Source: Alviniconcha marisindica (taxonomy: Eukaryota > Mollusca > Gastropoda > Provannidae). Taken from it: a stretch of DNA of 64,000 nt. How positions within the stretch are numbered: the stretch's first letter is position 1; every line of letters starts with the position of its first letter. The notes under the pieces are model-generated. The model did no database searches. It saw nothing but the letters and a program-made list of their open reading frames with translations, and was not told where the DNA came from. Positions 23,379-36,831 of the stretch are shown here, piece after piece. Both the position numbers and the translations under genes were made by a program. The stretch spans positions 1 through 64,000 of the forward strand of contig JABMCL010001092.1 of assembly GCA_018857735.1 (NCBI GenBank). Reading direction: 5' to 3'.

Positions 23379-26300
23379 TATGTGGATTCAGGACTGAATT
23401 TTTTCAACACAAGGAACATTTTGCAATTCAGTGTAATATTTCATGTCAGATTTAATATCACTGACAAGTTACAAATAATACAGTTACAAGTTAAATGATA
23501 CATGTGTTTGTGTAATTGTGTACACATATGTCAGTTTGTATGGGACAAAGATGATGTCCCATATTTTCATGATCTTGAAGATGCAGCTAACTGGTTCATT
23601 TATTGTCATTTGTATACATTATGCAATGAACCTTAATCATGCTGATATGGAAACAAAGGCTGGTTAGTACTGATGATCGAGTTGATTTCAAAAACTGATC
23701 ACTTTGCCTGAATAAATCTACTGAAGTACACACCCAAGAACAATCCACAAGTTTTCATTCATTCAGCCAGTAGTGAATACTGATATCAGTATGAAGCAAA
23801 AAACAACAACAAAACAATCCTTAAAGGACAAGTCCAAGGTTAGGGGTGATTTTTGACACAATTTCCGTTAAAGCTCACAGAGAACGATGATGTAGGTGAA
23901 ACTGATCTGTGGGTTATAAATGCACGAAAAAAGACATTTTCTGTCGTACCGAAAGTGTCGCCATGATGCCCAAATCACGTGACCATATGCCTACTATGTC
24001 ACTCTGGGGAGTCACTGCAAAATGGCCAACTCACACTCTGAAGACGAAACTGATACTTTGCCCGAGAGACCCACAAGGACACAGCTGTATCAGTTTGAGC
24101 CTGTCAGGCAGTATTCTGAAAGAGTACCAGAACATCGTGTCAGCTTTGAAGCAAACCCCATGCAGTATTCCTTGGGGTTTGCGAAATCACACTCACTGAA
24201 GTGCTTGCTACACAAATGGGCATGATGTGGCGCAGCAAGAAAGTCAGCTCGTTTGAATTGTATAAATTTAATCCACTTTCGCCTCACTGCGGGTTGATTG
24301 CGCGGGAGCTTGTGCATTGTTCTACCTGGGGTCGTCTGCGAATTGTTACAGTTCACGGCAACACAGTAGGCCAGCATAGTTAACTTTTTTGTCGACCACA
24401 TGCATACACAGTTTACTGAAGAATCTAAGATGGCAACCGCACTGACTCCCCAGACTGACGTCACTTCCAGGAAAGTCACGTGACTGATGGAGAACCCGAG
24501 ACTGTGGTCTCGGCCAGCCTACAGAAAATAAAATTGATTAAAAACCCAATTAAACATTTTTTTAAAATTTTATTTCATTAAATCTGAAACTAGTGACTCA
24601 TTTGTCAATCATTTCGATAGTCATTTTGCATACTTAAAAACCTTGGACTTTTACTTTAACTCTTTTTAAACTAGTATTCTGTTGAATGTTATCATTAAAA
24701 TATGTATCTCTGTCTAAAATTCAGATGTAACTGTAAATATATTATCCAGTCAATGTTTTGGTTCAAGTTCTTCAAGTTATTGGAACTTAGTAAAATGAGT
24801 ATTTTACATTTATGTTGTGCGTGGATAGAAAGAACGTGGATAGTGAATACAAAATTTAATTTGAAAAGGAATGCAGAATGTAGTCCATGGATTTGAGTGT
24901 TACTGTATTTTCAAAACATACAGGTGCAAAATAAACATGTAAAGCAAAATCATTTAAAATCAAAGTTGTAGAATAGAATATGTTAATATACATAGGTAGG
25001 ACCAGCCTCTCTTTAGCGCTGGGTAACATGGTCGTCGTGAGGCAAATATTGCTCATTTTCAACTTGTTGTATCTGCCTTGTTTTGTGCAGTTTGTCAATA
25101 AAAACTACTGTCAGGTAAAAAAAACAATCTTTTTACAACCTGTTGATGCCATTATTTTGTGCGTGAATGATGTATTGTGAGTTTGGAAGAAGTTTTAATG
25201 AACACACCAAGCGGTCGGAAACCGAGTGTGGTTCTGACGTCGAAAGTCAGATGAGCAAGGTTGGAAAACTCGGAAAACCGTTGGGAACTTTTACAAGAAA
25301 AACGTACACATATGAAGTTAATATTTTTAGAAAGAGGAATTCCCGTAGATTTATCCGTTATAAAATTCATTAAAAATACATTCATTTTTACCGTAAATTT
25401 ACACCAAGAAAGTTTGAATGCACCATATTCAATTTGGTATCACTGGAAAGACGAATTTTCGCTCTTTAAAACGGTGTATCGTTTGATCCGGAAGCGATTT
25501 CTTGTAAGAGTTTCCTTGCAACGGAAAGTGGAGACCCTGTAGATTTTGTCGTCTGCTCGAGTTGCACGATCGCTGAAGTCTGCGACTACGCGAGCGGCGC
25601 AAAAGATGCTCACCCTGGAGGAATTGGAAAGAAACTGTGGTAAGTTTTTTATTTTAGTGATAACTAAGTGAGTTTCCAACACAACCATAACTGTATTTTT
25701 GTGCTGTTTCCATCTCTTTGAATGCAATTGAAGCAAATTCATCATGGTCTGGTCGTAGTTTGAACAACATTACAGAGTTATCTCCTCATTATTTCCTCCG
25801 AAATGCAAACTGCTGTAAATGTAGTAATTTCTTTCCTCGTAAATCTGAATTGACAAAATACTGATGTATGGTGTATGTTCTCAACAGTGATTTTAAAAAA
25901 AGGAAATTTAGCAAGTGAATAATTAAAATTAAAAAAAAATGTTTTTCTTGTCAGGGACAATAACTCTGATTTAGCTAGCAGACGACGCAGTCACAAAGGA
26001 GATCTCATCTAGACAAAACAAAATAAAAGCGAGCCACCAGCCAAAATTAATGGTATATTGAGAGTTTGGAATTGTATTTGCTTCTGAAGAATTAATTTCT
26101 TCTTTTTCCCCCATCTTCTTTCTCTTCCACCTGTTGTGCACATGGAAGACCTGGCACACTGACTCAAAATGACATGATTCTTTCAATCTTTGTATATAAT
26201 AATAATAATTACAAGGGGGGGGGGAGGGGGGGATTTAAAAAAAGAGAAGTAATAATGAGAAGTTTTTTTGGTTTTGTTTAACATTTTACAAGCATGATTG

Positions 26301-29300
26301 ACAAGACAGAAGTAACTAAGTAAATAAGAAAGACTGAACAGGAAACAAAATAAAAGAAATAATCACACACATACACACACACGCACACACACATACACTT
26401 CAAGAGCCACATCAAATGTGGGGGTAGGAGGGGGTGGAGGAAATAAAATAACTCACAGAGCAACATTAAAAACAGTTTTGAGCATGTAAATTTTTAAATG
26501 TCATTGAAGTGGGACTCCAATTGTTTGTAGTTTCCTAATAATCTAGGTCTTTTATCTAAGGTAGGGAAGGTTTTTGTTTTTTGTTTTTAAATATTGTCAA
26601 ATAATGGCTAGAGCGACTCCAGTTGGGGTTTTGCTTCTGGTAGTAGTAGTCAAATACCTGAAAATTAGTTCTTGTCTGCTTCCTTTTGTTTGTACCTTTC
26701 TGATTGATTTCTCAAGTTATTACTGCATGGTTCACACAAAGTCAAGTAAGTGTTATTTACAACTAAACTTCAGAATTTGATGATTTAATCGCTGAGTATT
26801 AAGTGTATTTAATTGTTAGTGTGCTGTTTATGTTGAAATAAATCTTTTTTACCTGTTTGTTTATATATTTCTTTGTTAATGATTTCAGAGGATGATCAGT
26901 TTCATCATCTTGAGGAGAGAATTGGTCCCAGAAAGCGAGGCAGGCCCCAACATCTACCAGGAGGCCACACTTGGACTGCAGTTTTTAACTTCATTTCCAC
27001 ATTCAAACAAGTCTACATATATCTAAAATTTGCCTAAATTTCCTTATGCTGGGCATTTTCCTTCTCTGATTAATGCTGAATCTGCAGATACCAGAACCAT
27101 GGCTGTATCTCTTTCCATTCCAGAGTTTGATTTGCTTTAATGCTGTTACCATCAAAGATTCGTGGGATATTTGCACCCTTTTTTCTCATGGAAACTTGCC
27201 TCTGTAGGTAAAATTTAGCTTGCACTTCTTTAGAGTTGTGAATTTGTATTGTCTAATTAATGCTGAATCAGTTGATACCAGAATTATGGTTGTACCTCTT
27301 TCCATTCCGATGTTATGTTTGATCTTGTCACGGTACTGTCAAAGATTGGTGATTGGACAATGTCAAAATTAGTGTTTTTTTCCATTTTTGGCACTCTGCA
27401 TCTCCAATAGTAAGGATGACTACTAAAAAAAATGTGTTTAGTATGTAGTGCAGACACTGTGTAAAACAAGTTGGGTAGATGTGTGACCAATAGTTTTTAT
27501 GCTAGAGCCATACAAAAATGGCATTTTGTAAAATGCACGTAAAACGCCTAAAATGGTGACTATTTGAAGGGTGATATCTCAAAAAATATTATAGATAAAT
27601 TAATGAAATTTGGCTTGTGTACTTGCCTTGTGACCCTCTTTAATATCACATATTAATGGATTGCATTGCTTGCTTTTCAAGATTTGGCTGGACCTACCTA
27701 ATATACACTTCTATTTTATATTTTGTATCCAGTATGTCTGTTTATCAGTTTAAATGCTTTTGATATTGCTCTGATGTTCTTTTTACATTTTTTTTTTTTA
27801 ATGAGCCTTAGTAGTTAGCTGAATTGCCATATGGGGGATGATTAAAGTATATTGACTTGGCTTGAGATGAAATGATTGAACCCCACAGCTAATGTTGATA
27901 TCCAATCGAAGAATAGTTTGTTGAAATACACTTTGACTGAAGAAAGCAGGAAACTGCCTATTCATGACTCTGTAATGGAGTGTAGTGGTAGGAGACGCAG
28001 CAGAGTCAGTCAAAAAGGGATACAGCAGTCAGTATTTATTCTCAGCGGACAATTTTTAGCACACACAAAATGATCACTTGCACAGGGTGGCTTGGGCCAC
28101 AAAGAAAACACACTCTCGCTACAATCAAATCAGCCCTCTGGACCACAAAATGGGTAACATTTGTGTTTCCTTGGCCCATACAAGTATCATTTTCTCAGCA
28201 GCAACTAAACTAATTAAATCATGAAAAACATCAAATAAATGTACAAACATGACTTATTTTATTTACAACAAGCATGGGAAACATGGCTTCTATAACAGGC
28301 GTCTATAAACAGAGTCATACAACTAAATCACAGCTAACACAGTGTACAAAATATCAATGTTACTACAATTTACATCAGAATAAAGTTCATGCTCCCACAG
28401 TTAACACAACTTTACCACAATACTTAGCACACTTGGTCTATTTGACAGCCAAGCTTTTGCCAGATCTTCATTTCTAATGTGTGCGTTTAAAAAAAAAAAA
28501 TGGTATACATTATGTGTATCTACTTCAATTTAGTTCAAAGGTAGTTTTTAAGTAATGTTTGAACAAGTGTGACTGTGGTACATTCTTGTTAACATTACAT
28601 TTATAAATAAAGAACTTTGCTTGTAAAAGAATCAAATCAGGTGTTATCTTAATCAGGTGGCTTAATGAAAATCACACTTAATGAAAATGTTGCACCTTTG
28701 GTCACAACGACCAAAGGTGCAACATTTTCATTAAGTGTGACTGATATTGCATTTGAGCTCCCAGTATTACCTGCAATCCGGAACTGGTCCCCGAATTATT
28801 ACATACACATATCTGAAAAAAATGTGATTAACAGAATCTCTTTCTTTTCCACAAAATGAGCTAGTAATGTAATTTTCAATACCCATAATTATGTGACTCT
28901 CCCATGCAACTAGTCTTAAGCTGCCATTTTAATTGGCTGTCTTGCCCCTGCTGGTAGTTTTGGTATTTAAATGAAGACTGAAGTAAAACATTTGTAATGA
29001 AGTTGTTGCTATTTGAAGTCTATGCAGCCATCTGGAGAAAACGTCCCAGAAAGATTTTGTCATTTACATATTTTCCTTAGCAATGTGGGTTTAGAGTAAG
29101 ACAGACTTCCAAAATTGTTTCATGTTAATAAATTGGACAACAGTGTATGACATGCTTGGGTTCTGTAGGGGTAAAAGTACATTTTATTTTGCCAAAAGTT
29201 GGTCATTTCGAGTAACATTAGCATCTTTTACTCCAGGGTTAGGGTAGGAGAATTTAAACCCAGCTTTTAACAATTTAATGCTTTTTTAAAGGCAGATGTC

Positions 29301-32300
29301 ATAACTACTTGGTAATTTAAGTTACAAAAAATGTAATTCTGCAGCAACAACAAAAATGAAGACTATCACCAAGCTTGACCCCCATTTTGCTTCCGTTTTT
29401 GTTTTTTTTAAGGATGCTGCACCAGATAATAATTATGTTTATTCATAGTCCATGGGCCAGGTATCCAAAAAAAAAACAAAAAAACCTGGGGGGATTTTTG
29501 GAGACAATTATTTTTGGATAGCTCAGTATGTGTCTTTTCAATATCTGCTTGTGTGCAAGATGAACTACTCTGCTTTTAGGGATTATCTGAGATGGTACAA
29601 TGCAGCTTAATTGCATGTATTCAAATGGGCGTGTCCCTTACAAATCCCAAACAACAGGCAGCTGTACCATTGTTTGGACACAAAAATGCTACACATGCTG
29701 GTATCAGTGGGTAGCACTGCTCTTGCGACTGCTGTTGTCTTACCCAGGTATGGTGGTCTGAATTATGCGCGTGGGGCTAATGAAGTATTAAAAAATTAAA
29801 AAATGCCACGTTGCATAATTTTGTACAGTGCTCATGTAAAAATATTGAACTAAAGTGCTTCATTTACCACCACATGTATCATGGTGATTAAGAGAGTCAC
29901 AGAGAATGTTTGATTAACACCTGCATTAATGGATGACTCACAGAATAGAATATACTCAAGTTCAAAAGTTAAGCAACCTTTTACAAAATGCACATATTCA
30001 AACCTCAATAAACTACTTCCACAAAACCGCTGCAGGTGCTGGCTTATTCACTGGTCTACCTCTGTTTAACCTGAAATCAGTTTCACAGTACTCTACATCC
30101 CGTGGAAGATAGGCAAGAAACATGCCAGTTTTGCCTTTGTTATGTCTGAGTAAAACAGTTTAGGTTTAGGAGCCATTAAACTGATGCCACCGGGTGGCAT
30201 CTCTGGTTTGGCTTAATTCAGCATGCAATTGCTGGACAGTTTCATGTGTCAGTTTTGCAGTTAGCAGGCTCTTTGCTATTATGCCAAGAATATAGACAAA
30301 CAGCTAGGAAATGTCAAAGATATTCAAAAAAGTGATTGTCCACACGTCAATGATTTGACAAATCATTACTGACTTTCTGAAATTTTTTATTGACTGATAT
30401 AAAAAAAATCTTTAAATGCATTACTCTCCTTATTTCTTATTTTTTCTTATGCTTTGAGTGATTTTCCCAGCCACAGGTACCAAACCCGGTGCCATAGAAG
30501 GTTGCCAAACCTGAATGTCCTTACTTTGAGTGACACTGAATGTCCAGCTTAGACATATATGTCAGCCTCAAACCTGAAGCCATCAAGATTCTCAAGCTCT
30601 GGGTATTCTAATATTATCTTTTGGAGCTGCTCCACCTGGATTTCAACCAGGTCTTGTGGCATGAAGAAACAGTCTGTCCAGTATACCTCCCACTTTTCCA
30701 TTCACAGTATGCAAGCCATGGCCATCTGCTCAAGGAATGGTTCTACTTGCCTTAACTGCGGAGTATCAAGAGTGCTTGAAAGTTGGCCCATTATTAATGC
30801 ATCTCTGCATGGTGGCATTGTGTCTATTCAACAAGGATGAGGTGTGTTGACACATTTTGTTGACATCTATCACTTATTTACCTCTACAGAGAAGATGCGT
30901 GGAATGTTTCAGTTTTCCTTAACATGGTAATCTCTTTATCTCTAAACAATTCTGCCCATAACATACTGAAAGATGTACTGAAAATGTATGGTCTTGTTGG
31001 AAGCTTGCTCTTCAATGGTTTTTTGTGTCTTTGATGGTTTCCTGGTGTCTGTCATCCTCTCGAGGGTAATCTCTCTGACAGGTGGCATGGTAATGTGCTT
31101 CTCAAGCAGCCAAGTCAGTATCTTGCACCTTCAAAAGGATGTGCTGATCTTGTTTTCTTTTGGTTGCTTCTTTGACAGAATCCTCAGCTGTTATTGTCAT
31201 ACATTTGACTAATCTTGTGATTCAAATCTTTTCACAAGAAAGACATCTGTCACTGGGCAACAGCTAGCATTGTGGTTGCCGATGGATTTGCTGTTCTCGC
31301 TTTTTTGAGGAGCTTACATCACTCCCTTCTGATGGTTCTTTTGTTTCAAAATTCAGCAGTCGTTCCTAAAGTAGCACAATGTGTGATTCCCATGCGGATT
31401 CGGTATATACTCATATATTTCATCCACCATATCAGGACTGGACCATTGCACATGGCCACCTCAGGACAAATCACAGTCAGTTTTTTTTCACACCAGTTCG
31501 AAATGCAAAGGGTCCAAAACACAAGCAAAAAGCTGGCTCACTGTTCTACTCAGAACACAATCAATAGCAAACCCTCCCAGCCAAAACGGGCAATAATTAG
31601 CACATATCACTATCTACAACTGCAAAAAATACTTCCAGACAGATTCCCTGTAATGCATTCAGTAAAAAAAATTAAGAACAGTTGATCAGATCACAAGTAT
31701 GTCTAAATACCTTTTTGAGGCACAGTAACATATGTTTTGGTGCCTATTTATATTCTGCATGCACTCAACATGAGAACCTGCTTAAATTTAGTTGACTAGA
31801 GCAGTGTGGGCTATTTTATTTTTGCAGGCTAACACGGGAATTCCTTCAGCCAAGACTAACGCAGTTGAAAAGCCCTGGAGAGGATTTGGAAAAAAAGAAG
31901 ATGAATGGACGGGGAAGCGGAAAATTTGCACAAGGAAGAAATTCTGACACTGACTAAGCATACTTGGCAACATTCTAACCTACTTTGTGCTTTTAAGGGA
32001 AAAAATTCGTCAGCTCTGGGGTTTTAACAGAGGGGACCTTAATATTTCTGCGTCCCAGTGCCCAATAACAAGGACACACTGAAGACAAAGAGAAATGGAA
32101 AGCTGCAACATATTAAACTGTTCAAACAATCAAATAATATTTGGAAATGGCCTTTGTTGTGATAATAAATGACAGGTCACTGCAATTTGGAATTCCATAT
32201 ACATGATATAGTGCATTTATTAGAACCACCACAGACACAAACAGCAACAGCTCGCTTGCAGACAACCTGAACTGTGTACTTTGATGGTCAAGGTACCCAG

Positions 32301-35300
32301 ATGGTACCCATGTGGTAAAATCCCCCAGGGGAGGGAGGGGGGGTATAGGCTGGCTCATGGTCTATCAGTTTAGCTTCCCATTTTTCACGACACTTGGTAG
32401 CAGAAGCCAGCAAATGAACCAACCACGTTATTCGTGAATGTGTGTGTGGTTGGGGGGGGGGGGGGGGGGGGACATCTCTATGTGGTGGAAAAGTCCAGTT
32501 GGGACATACTGATGGCACACACTGATTTAAAAAACAAAAACCTATGTGTGATCCGATGAATTGTTTCAAAAGTTGACTGGCAGTTAAATATCAAGAACAA
32601 TCAATTTCTGTGATCTTCACATGGTTGGCAGGGTGTTAGATATATCAATTTCTGTGACCTTCACATGGTTGACAGGGTGTTAAATATATCAATTTCTGTG
32701 ACCATCACGTGGTTGACTGTGTGTTAAATATTAAGTAATTCTTATTACTATTATGTGCAACAAGTACTATGTTACTGAATGACTGAGCCTGTAAACAACC
32801 TGTTAGTGTTACAGTGTTAGTCTTAAAATATGTTGGAAACAGCAAACAAGGGAGTGAGTTAGTGCTTGAAAGATGTCACATGAACACAACAACAAAGACC
32901 TGAGGTGCTTGCAGTAACTTTCACCTGTCATGTAAGTAAATACAGTGTACATGAATTTCACCAAAGTACATCCCCTAATTTGTTCTTGTTGGAAACATGA
33001 ACAGATTTCACCATCCACATTAATATCCTCATTTGTATTATATGACAGGAAGGAGATGGTGGAAGAGAACGAGTTGCAGTGTCAGATCCACAGGGATGTG
33101 TACAGCATTGTGTCCAGAATGGCATGCACACCAGCTGGTGGTCAAATGCTGTTGGACAATGGATATCCCTGTATGTTTGTTGAAATCCTCAAATATGGCC
33201 CTGATGGTAAGTCAGTCACATTAGTAACTACTAAATTATTTTAAGACTACTGCTTATGTAACATATTTTTGAATTCTGCATTGCCAGGTAAGATAATGCA
33301 TGACAAAAGAATTAACTCCCACCCACCCACCCAAAAAAGAATTTCTGCTCTTTTGTGTTCTTTGGGCATTTGTGTGTGATGAAAACTCTGGAAAAGACTG
33401 TAAAGTCATTCATCCTCTCTGCTGTTCAACCCATGCTTGATCCACTAACGTTTGCATACAGGGCAGGAAGGGGTGTTGAAGATGCCAAGCTGTTCCTTTT
33501 GGCTATGTTGTATGAGTACTTGGAGAAGCTGCAGTTTCATGCTCAAATCTTCTTTGCTGACTTCTCTTCTGTGTTTTAATACATTGCAGCCTCATATTTT
33601 AGCTCAGAAGTTGATTTCAAATGTTAGTCTTCAGCATGACCTGGTTTTGTGGATTGTTGATTTTTTAACAGATGTCAACAAGTGTTTGTGAACATGTTGT
33701 CCTCATCATGAGCTGTCATTTGTACTGGATCCCCCCGGGGGGTGTTCTTTCTTCACTCCTCTACCTTCTGTATACAGATGACTGCTGCAGTAACCAAGAG
33801 AACAGTCACTTGGTTAAGTTTGCTGATTACGGTGCTTTACATTCTCTCCTTCAGGGAACACAAGATGGTGATGGTGCAGCCCTCAATGACTTTACAGACT
33901 GGTGTGACGAGTTGTAATTTGACTGCAGTGTGAACAAAACTAAAGAGATGATAGTTGATTTCAGGAGACCGGGGCACACTCACAGGTCGAGCCAGATACA
34001 TGATAAAAATGTGGAAATAGTCCATTTCGTATAAATGCCTTGGAACGACCTTTGGGAACACCCTGAAATGGGATCATAATACCATGGCCGTCACTAAAGA
34101 AGGACACCAGTGGCACCATCTGCTGCAGAAGCTCAGATCTTTTAACATTGATCCAGCTATTCTTAAGCTGTTTTATAACTCTTTTATTGAGAACACTTTG
34201 ACCTTTTATTTCATTTGCTGTTTTATAATCTTAACACTAAGCAAAGAAACTCATTACAGGGAATTGTGAATTTTAGCTCCAAAATAACCTGTGATCAAGT
34301 TAGGACTTTATCCTTGTTTTATGACCAGTAGATTTTAAACAAGTGAATCTATTTTAAGGAACGCTGAACATGCCCTGTTGGGGGAGTTCAAACAGTTGCC
34401 CCATGGGTGCTGGTTCAGATCACTGGCAGTGGCACACAAAACCAACAGAAGAGGAAACTCTTTTGTTCCCACTGCAGTTTGACTCCTCAGCAGGGCATGA
34501 TCAGCCCTCTGAACTGTCTGAACCATTTGGTATGGTTTTACCAGGGTAGCTGTCTGATTAGGATTGAGTGGTGTGTAGAATCCAGCCATGTGTGAGTGTA
34601 GTTGATGATAGTACTGGTGTGTATGTAGGTTGGGTGAGGAGTATGTGTGTGGGTGTCAGGGGAGATGGGCTAGGGGAATATGTTTTTTGCTGTGATAATT
34701 TGTTTTAGTTTTTTTAGATTTTTGTTGGTGTTGATTTCTTTTAAAATCCAGTATATCTGTTTAATTATTATCAGTTTAAATGCTTTTCATGTTGCTCTGA
34801 AGTTCGTTTTACTTGTTGTTTTTTGGAGGGATGATTAATGTATATTGACTTGACTTAATTACACAATAGCTGATGTGTGTTGATTCATTCAGAAGTTTGC
34901 TTTTAACTCCTACATTGCTACTGTGCTAGGCAACAAAATGGCTTGAAATTAACTGCAATGTAAACAGTACATGAAAAGCAATGCCATGAGTTTTGATATA
35001 TATGTTTCACTTTTCTTATTCCTTTATACCACAAATTATGTCACACCCATACTGACCTAAGCCAAACTTGTTTTGTCTATAGAGGAAACAGTGGTGATGA
35101 CGCTGGCTTTGCTGATTTTGCTGCAACAGCAGTTTGGGATGGCAGTGTGGAGAGGTGCTGTTCTTGCCTATGATGATCTGTTTGCATTCCTGGCTTTTCG
35201 CATTGCATTCAGTGAGGTTAGAGTGTGTTTTTTCTTCTTCTATTATTAAGATATTTTTTATGTACTTCTTATATGGGAAGTTCCAGCTGTATGTATAGAT

Positions 35301-36753
35301 ATCAGGGTTTCTGTTAACGCACAAATGTGCATCTCAGATTCTCTACAGCCCAAAATGATGCACAATAATCATGGGTAGTGTGTAACCATGATGCACAGCA
35401 ATGTGTGTATGTGCTAGTGTTGTGTACATGTTTCATCAAGCGACCATCAGATGTACCCTGAAGGGTTTCTGGTTATTTCCACCATTCTCAGTGTTTCCAT
35501 AACAACGTTAGGAGGGCTATATGGGTGTGACAGGTGGTGGTCAAGCAATCCAGACTCATAAATGTTTCACCATTTATTTTGGTCATGAAGACAGCACGCT
35601 GTGACCAACAGTAAATGCAATTGTAGGTCCAGCTGAGCATGCATTATTTACACATAATGATAATATATACATGTAATGTTTAGAAATCAAAATACAAAAT
35701 TATAATACCAAGTCATTGTTATCACAGCAACATTTCATTAGAGCCTATGAAACAACCACATAGTACTCTCAATGAAATGCATACTATAATGAAATGCACT
35801 AACCACAAGAAGCATGAATTATTATTTTTTTGCAAAATTGACGGAACAACAGCTAGTGACACTGTTTGGCATGTAAGGGACACATCACAGAACAACATCC
35901 ATTGATAACATTTTGCAGTTGTTGACATTCAAGCATACTAAGGGACTGAGGGGTAGGTTGTAGGGAACATCTCATCAGAGTATATGAAACAACCACATAA
36001 TACTCTCTCAATGAAATGCATTAAACTCTAAGAAAAGTGGCATAAGCACTAACACAACAGCTGGTAAAACAACATCATGAAATAAATTTCTAGAACTTAG
36101 TAATTTGAAACAACTATAAAACTAAGTAACTGTAGTACTGACAGTGGGGGGGGGGGGGGGGGGGGGGGCATCACAAAACAATCCTATCAGTTCACAACTA
36201 TCACTTATTTTGACTCAGTCATACTCAGCAATTTCATACTCATGGTAACCACGCATTGGTTGTACACAAGTAAACAAATTAAGAAAATTACTACATTGGC
36301 ACACATTAGTGATACTTTTATTTACAAGGGACATAACACATACAAGGGCCGAGGGGAAGGTTGCAGGGAGCATTTCATCAGAGTATGTGAAACAACTACA
36401 TAATACTCTCAATGAAATACATTCACACCATGCCAGAGAGAGAGATAATTTAAAAGACTACCAACATCATAGGTGTACACATACACATACAAAACAAGCA
36501 AGTCATCTAAAACAGACAGATTACAGACAGACAGGGGCTGGGTCAATAATTACAACAGTAACTAAACACCAATATGTTATAATGACGGTGAATCATTATT
36601 ATATACAGGGCATTCAGGCAATACTAGAGACATAATTACTCCTGAGGTATTGAGACTTATACTGAAATCATAATGATAACTATAATATGACTAAGTCAGT
36701 AAGTGAAACTGTCATGAACATTTATAATCAAATACTGAAAATACAGTACCACA

Positions 36754-36831
<78 letters not shown>

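Larger units (their letters stand above)
22168..33048 (+). other. NCDN: NCDN intron 4, 10.9 kb
   Basis: Phase 2. In order: dispersed repeat (23070), GA microsatellite, Kolobok-like copy (23825-24655), the candidate two-exon ORF (25606-27037), a duplicated ~100 bp unit (27064-27350), LINE tail (27700), palindrome (28672-28740), minus-strand relic (30555-31250), a 20-base G run (32452) and a 44 bp tandem repeat. The stretches 29,000-30,540 and 31,700-32,440 show nothing recognisable. Confidence 0.85.

Noticed and set aside
23909..24225. Plus-strand frames inside the Kolobok-like copy
   Set aside because: They are complements of the THAP-coding strand, which carries the diagnostic motifs.
36757..36822. 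Replication origin or regulatory element at the TA tract
   Set aside because: Plain dinucleotide microsatellite inside a repeat; nothing else supports an origin.
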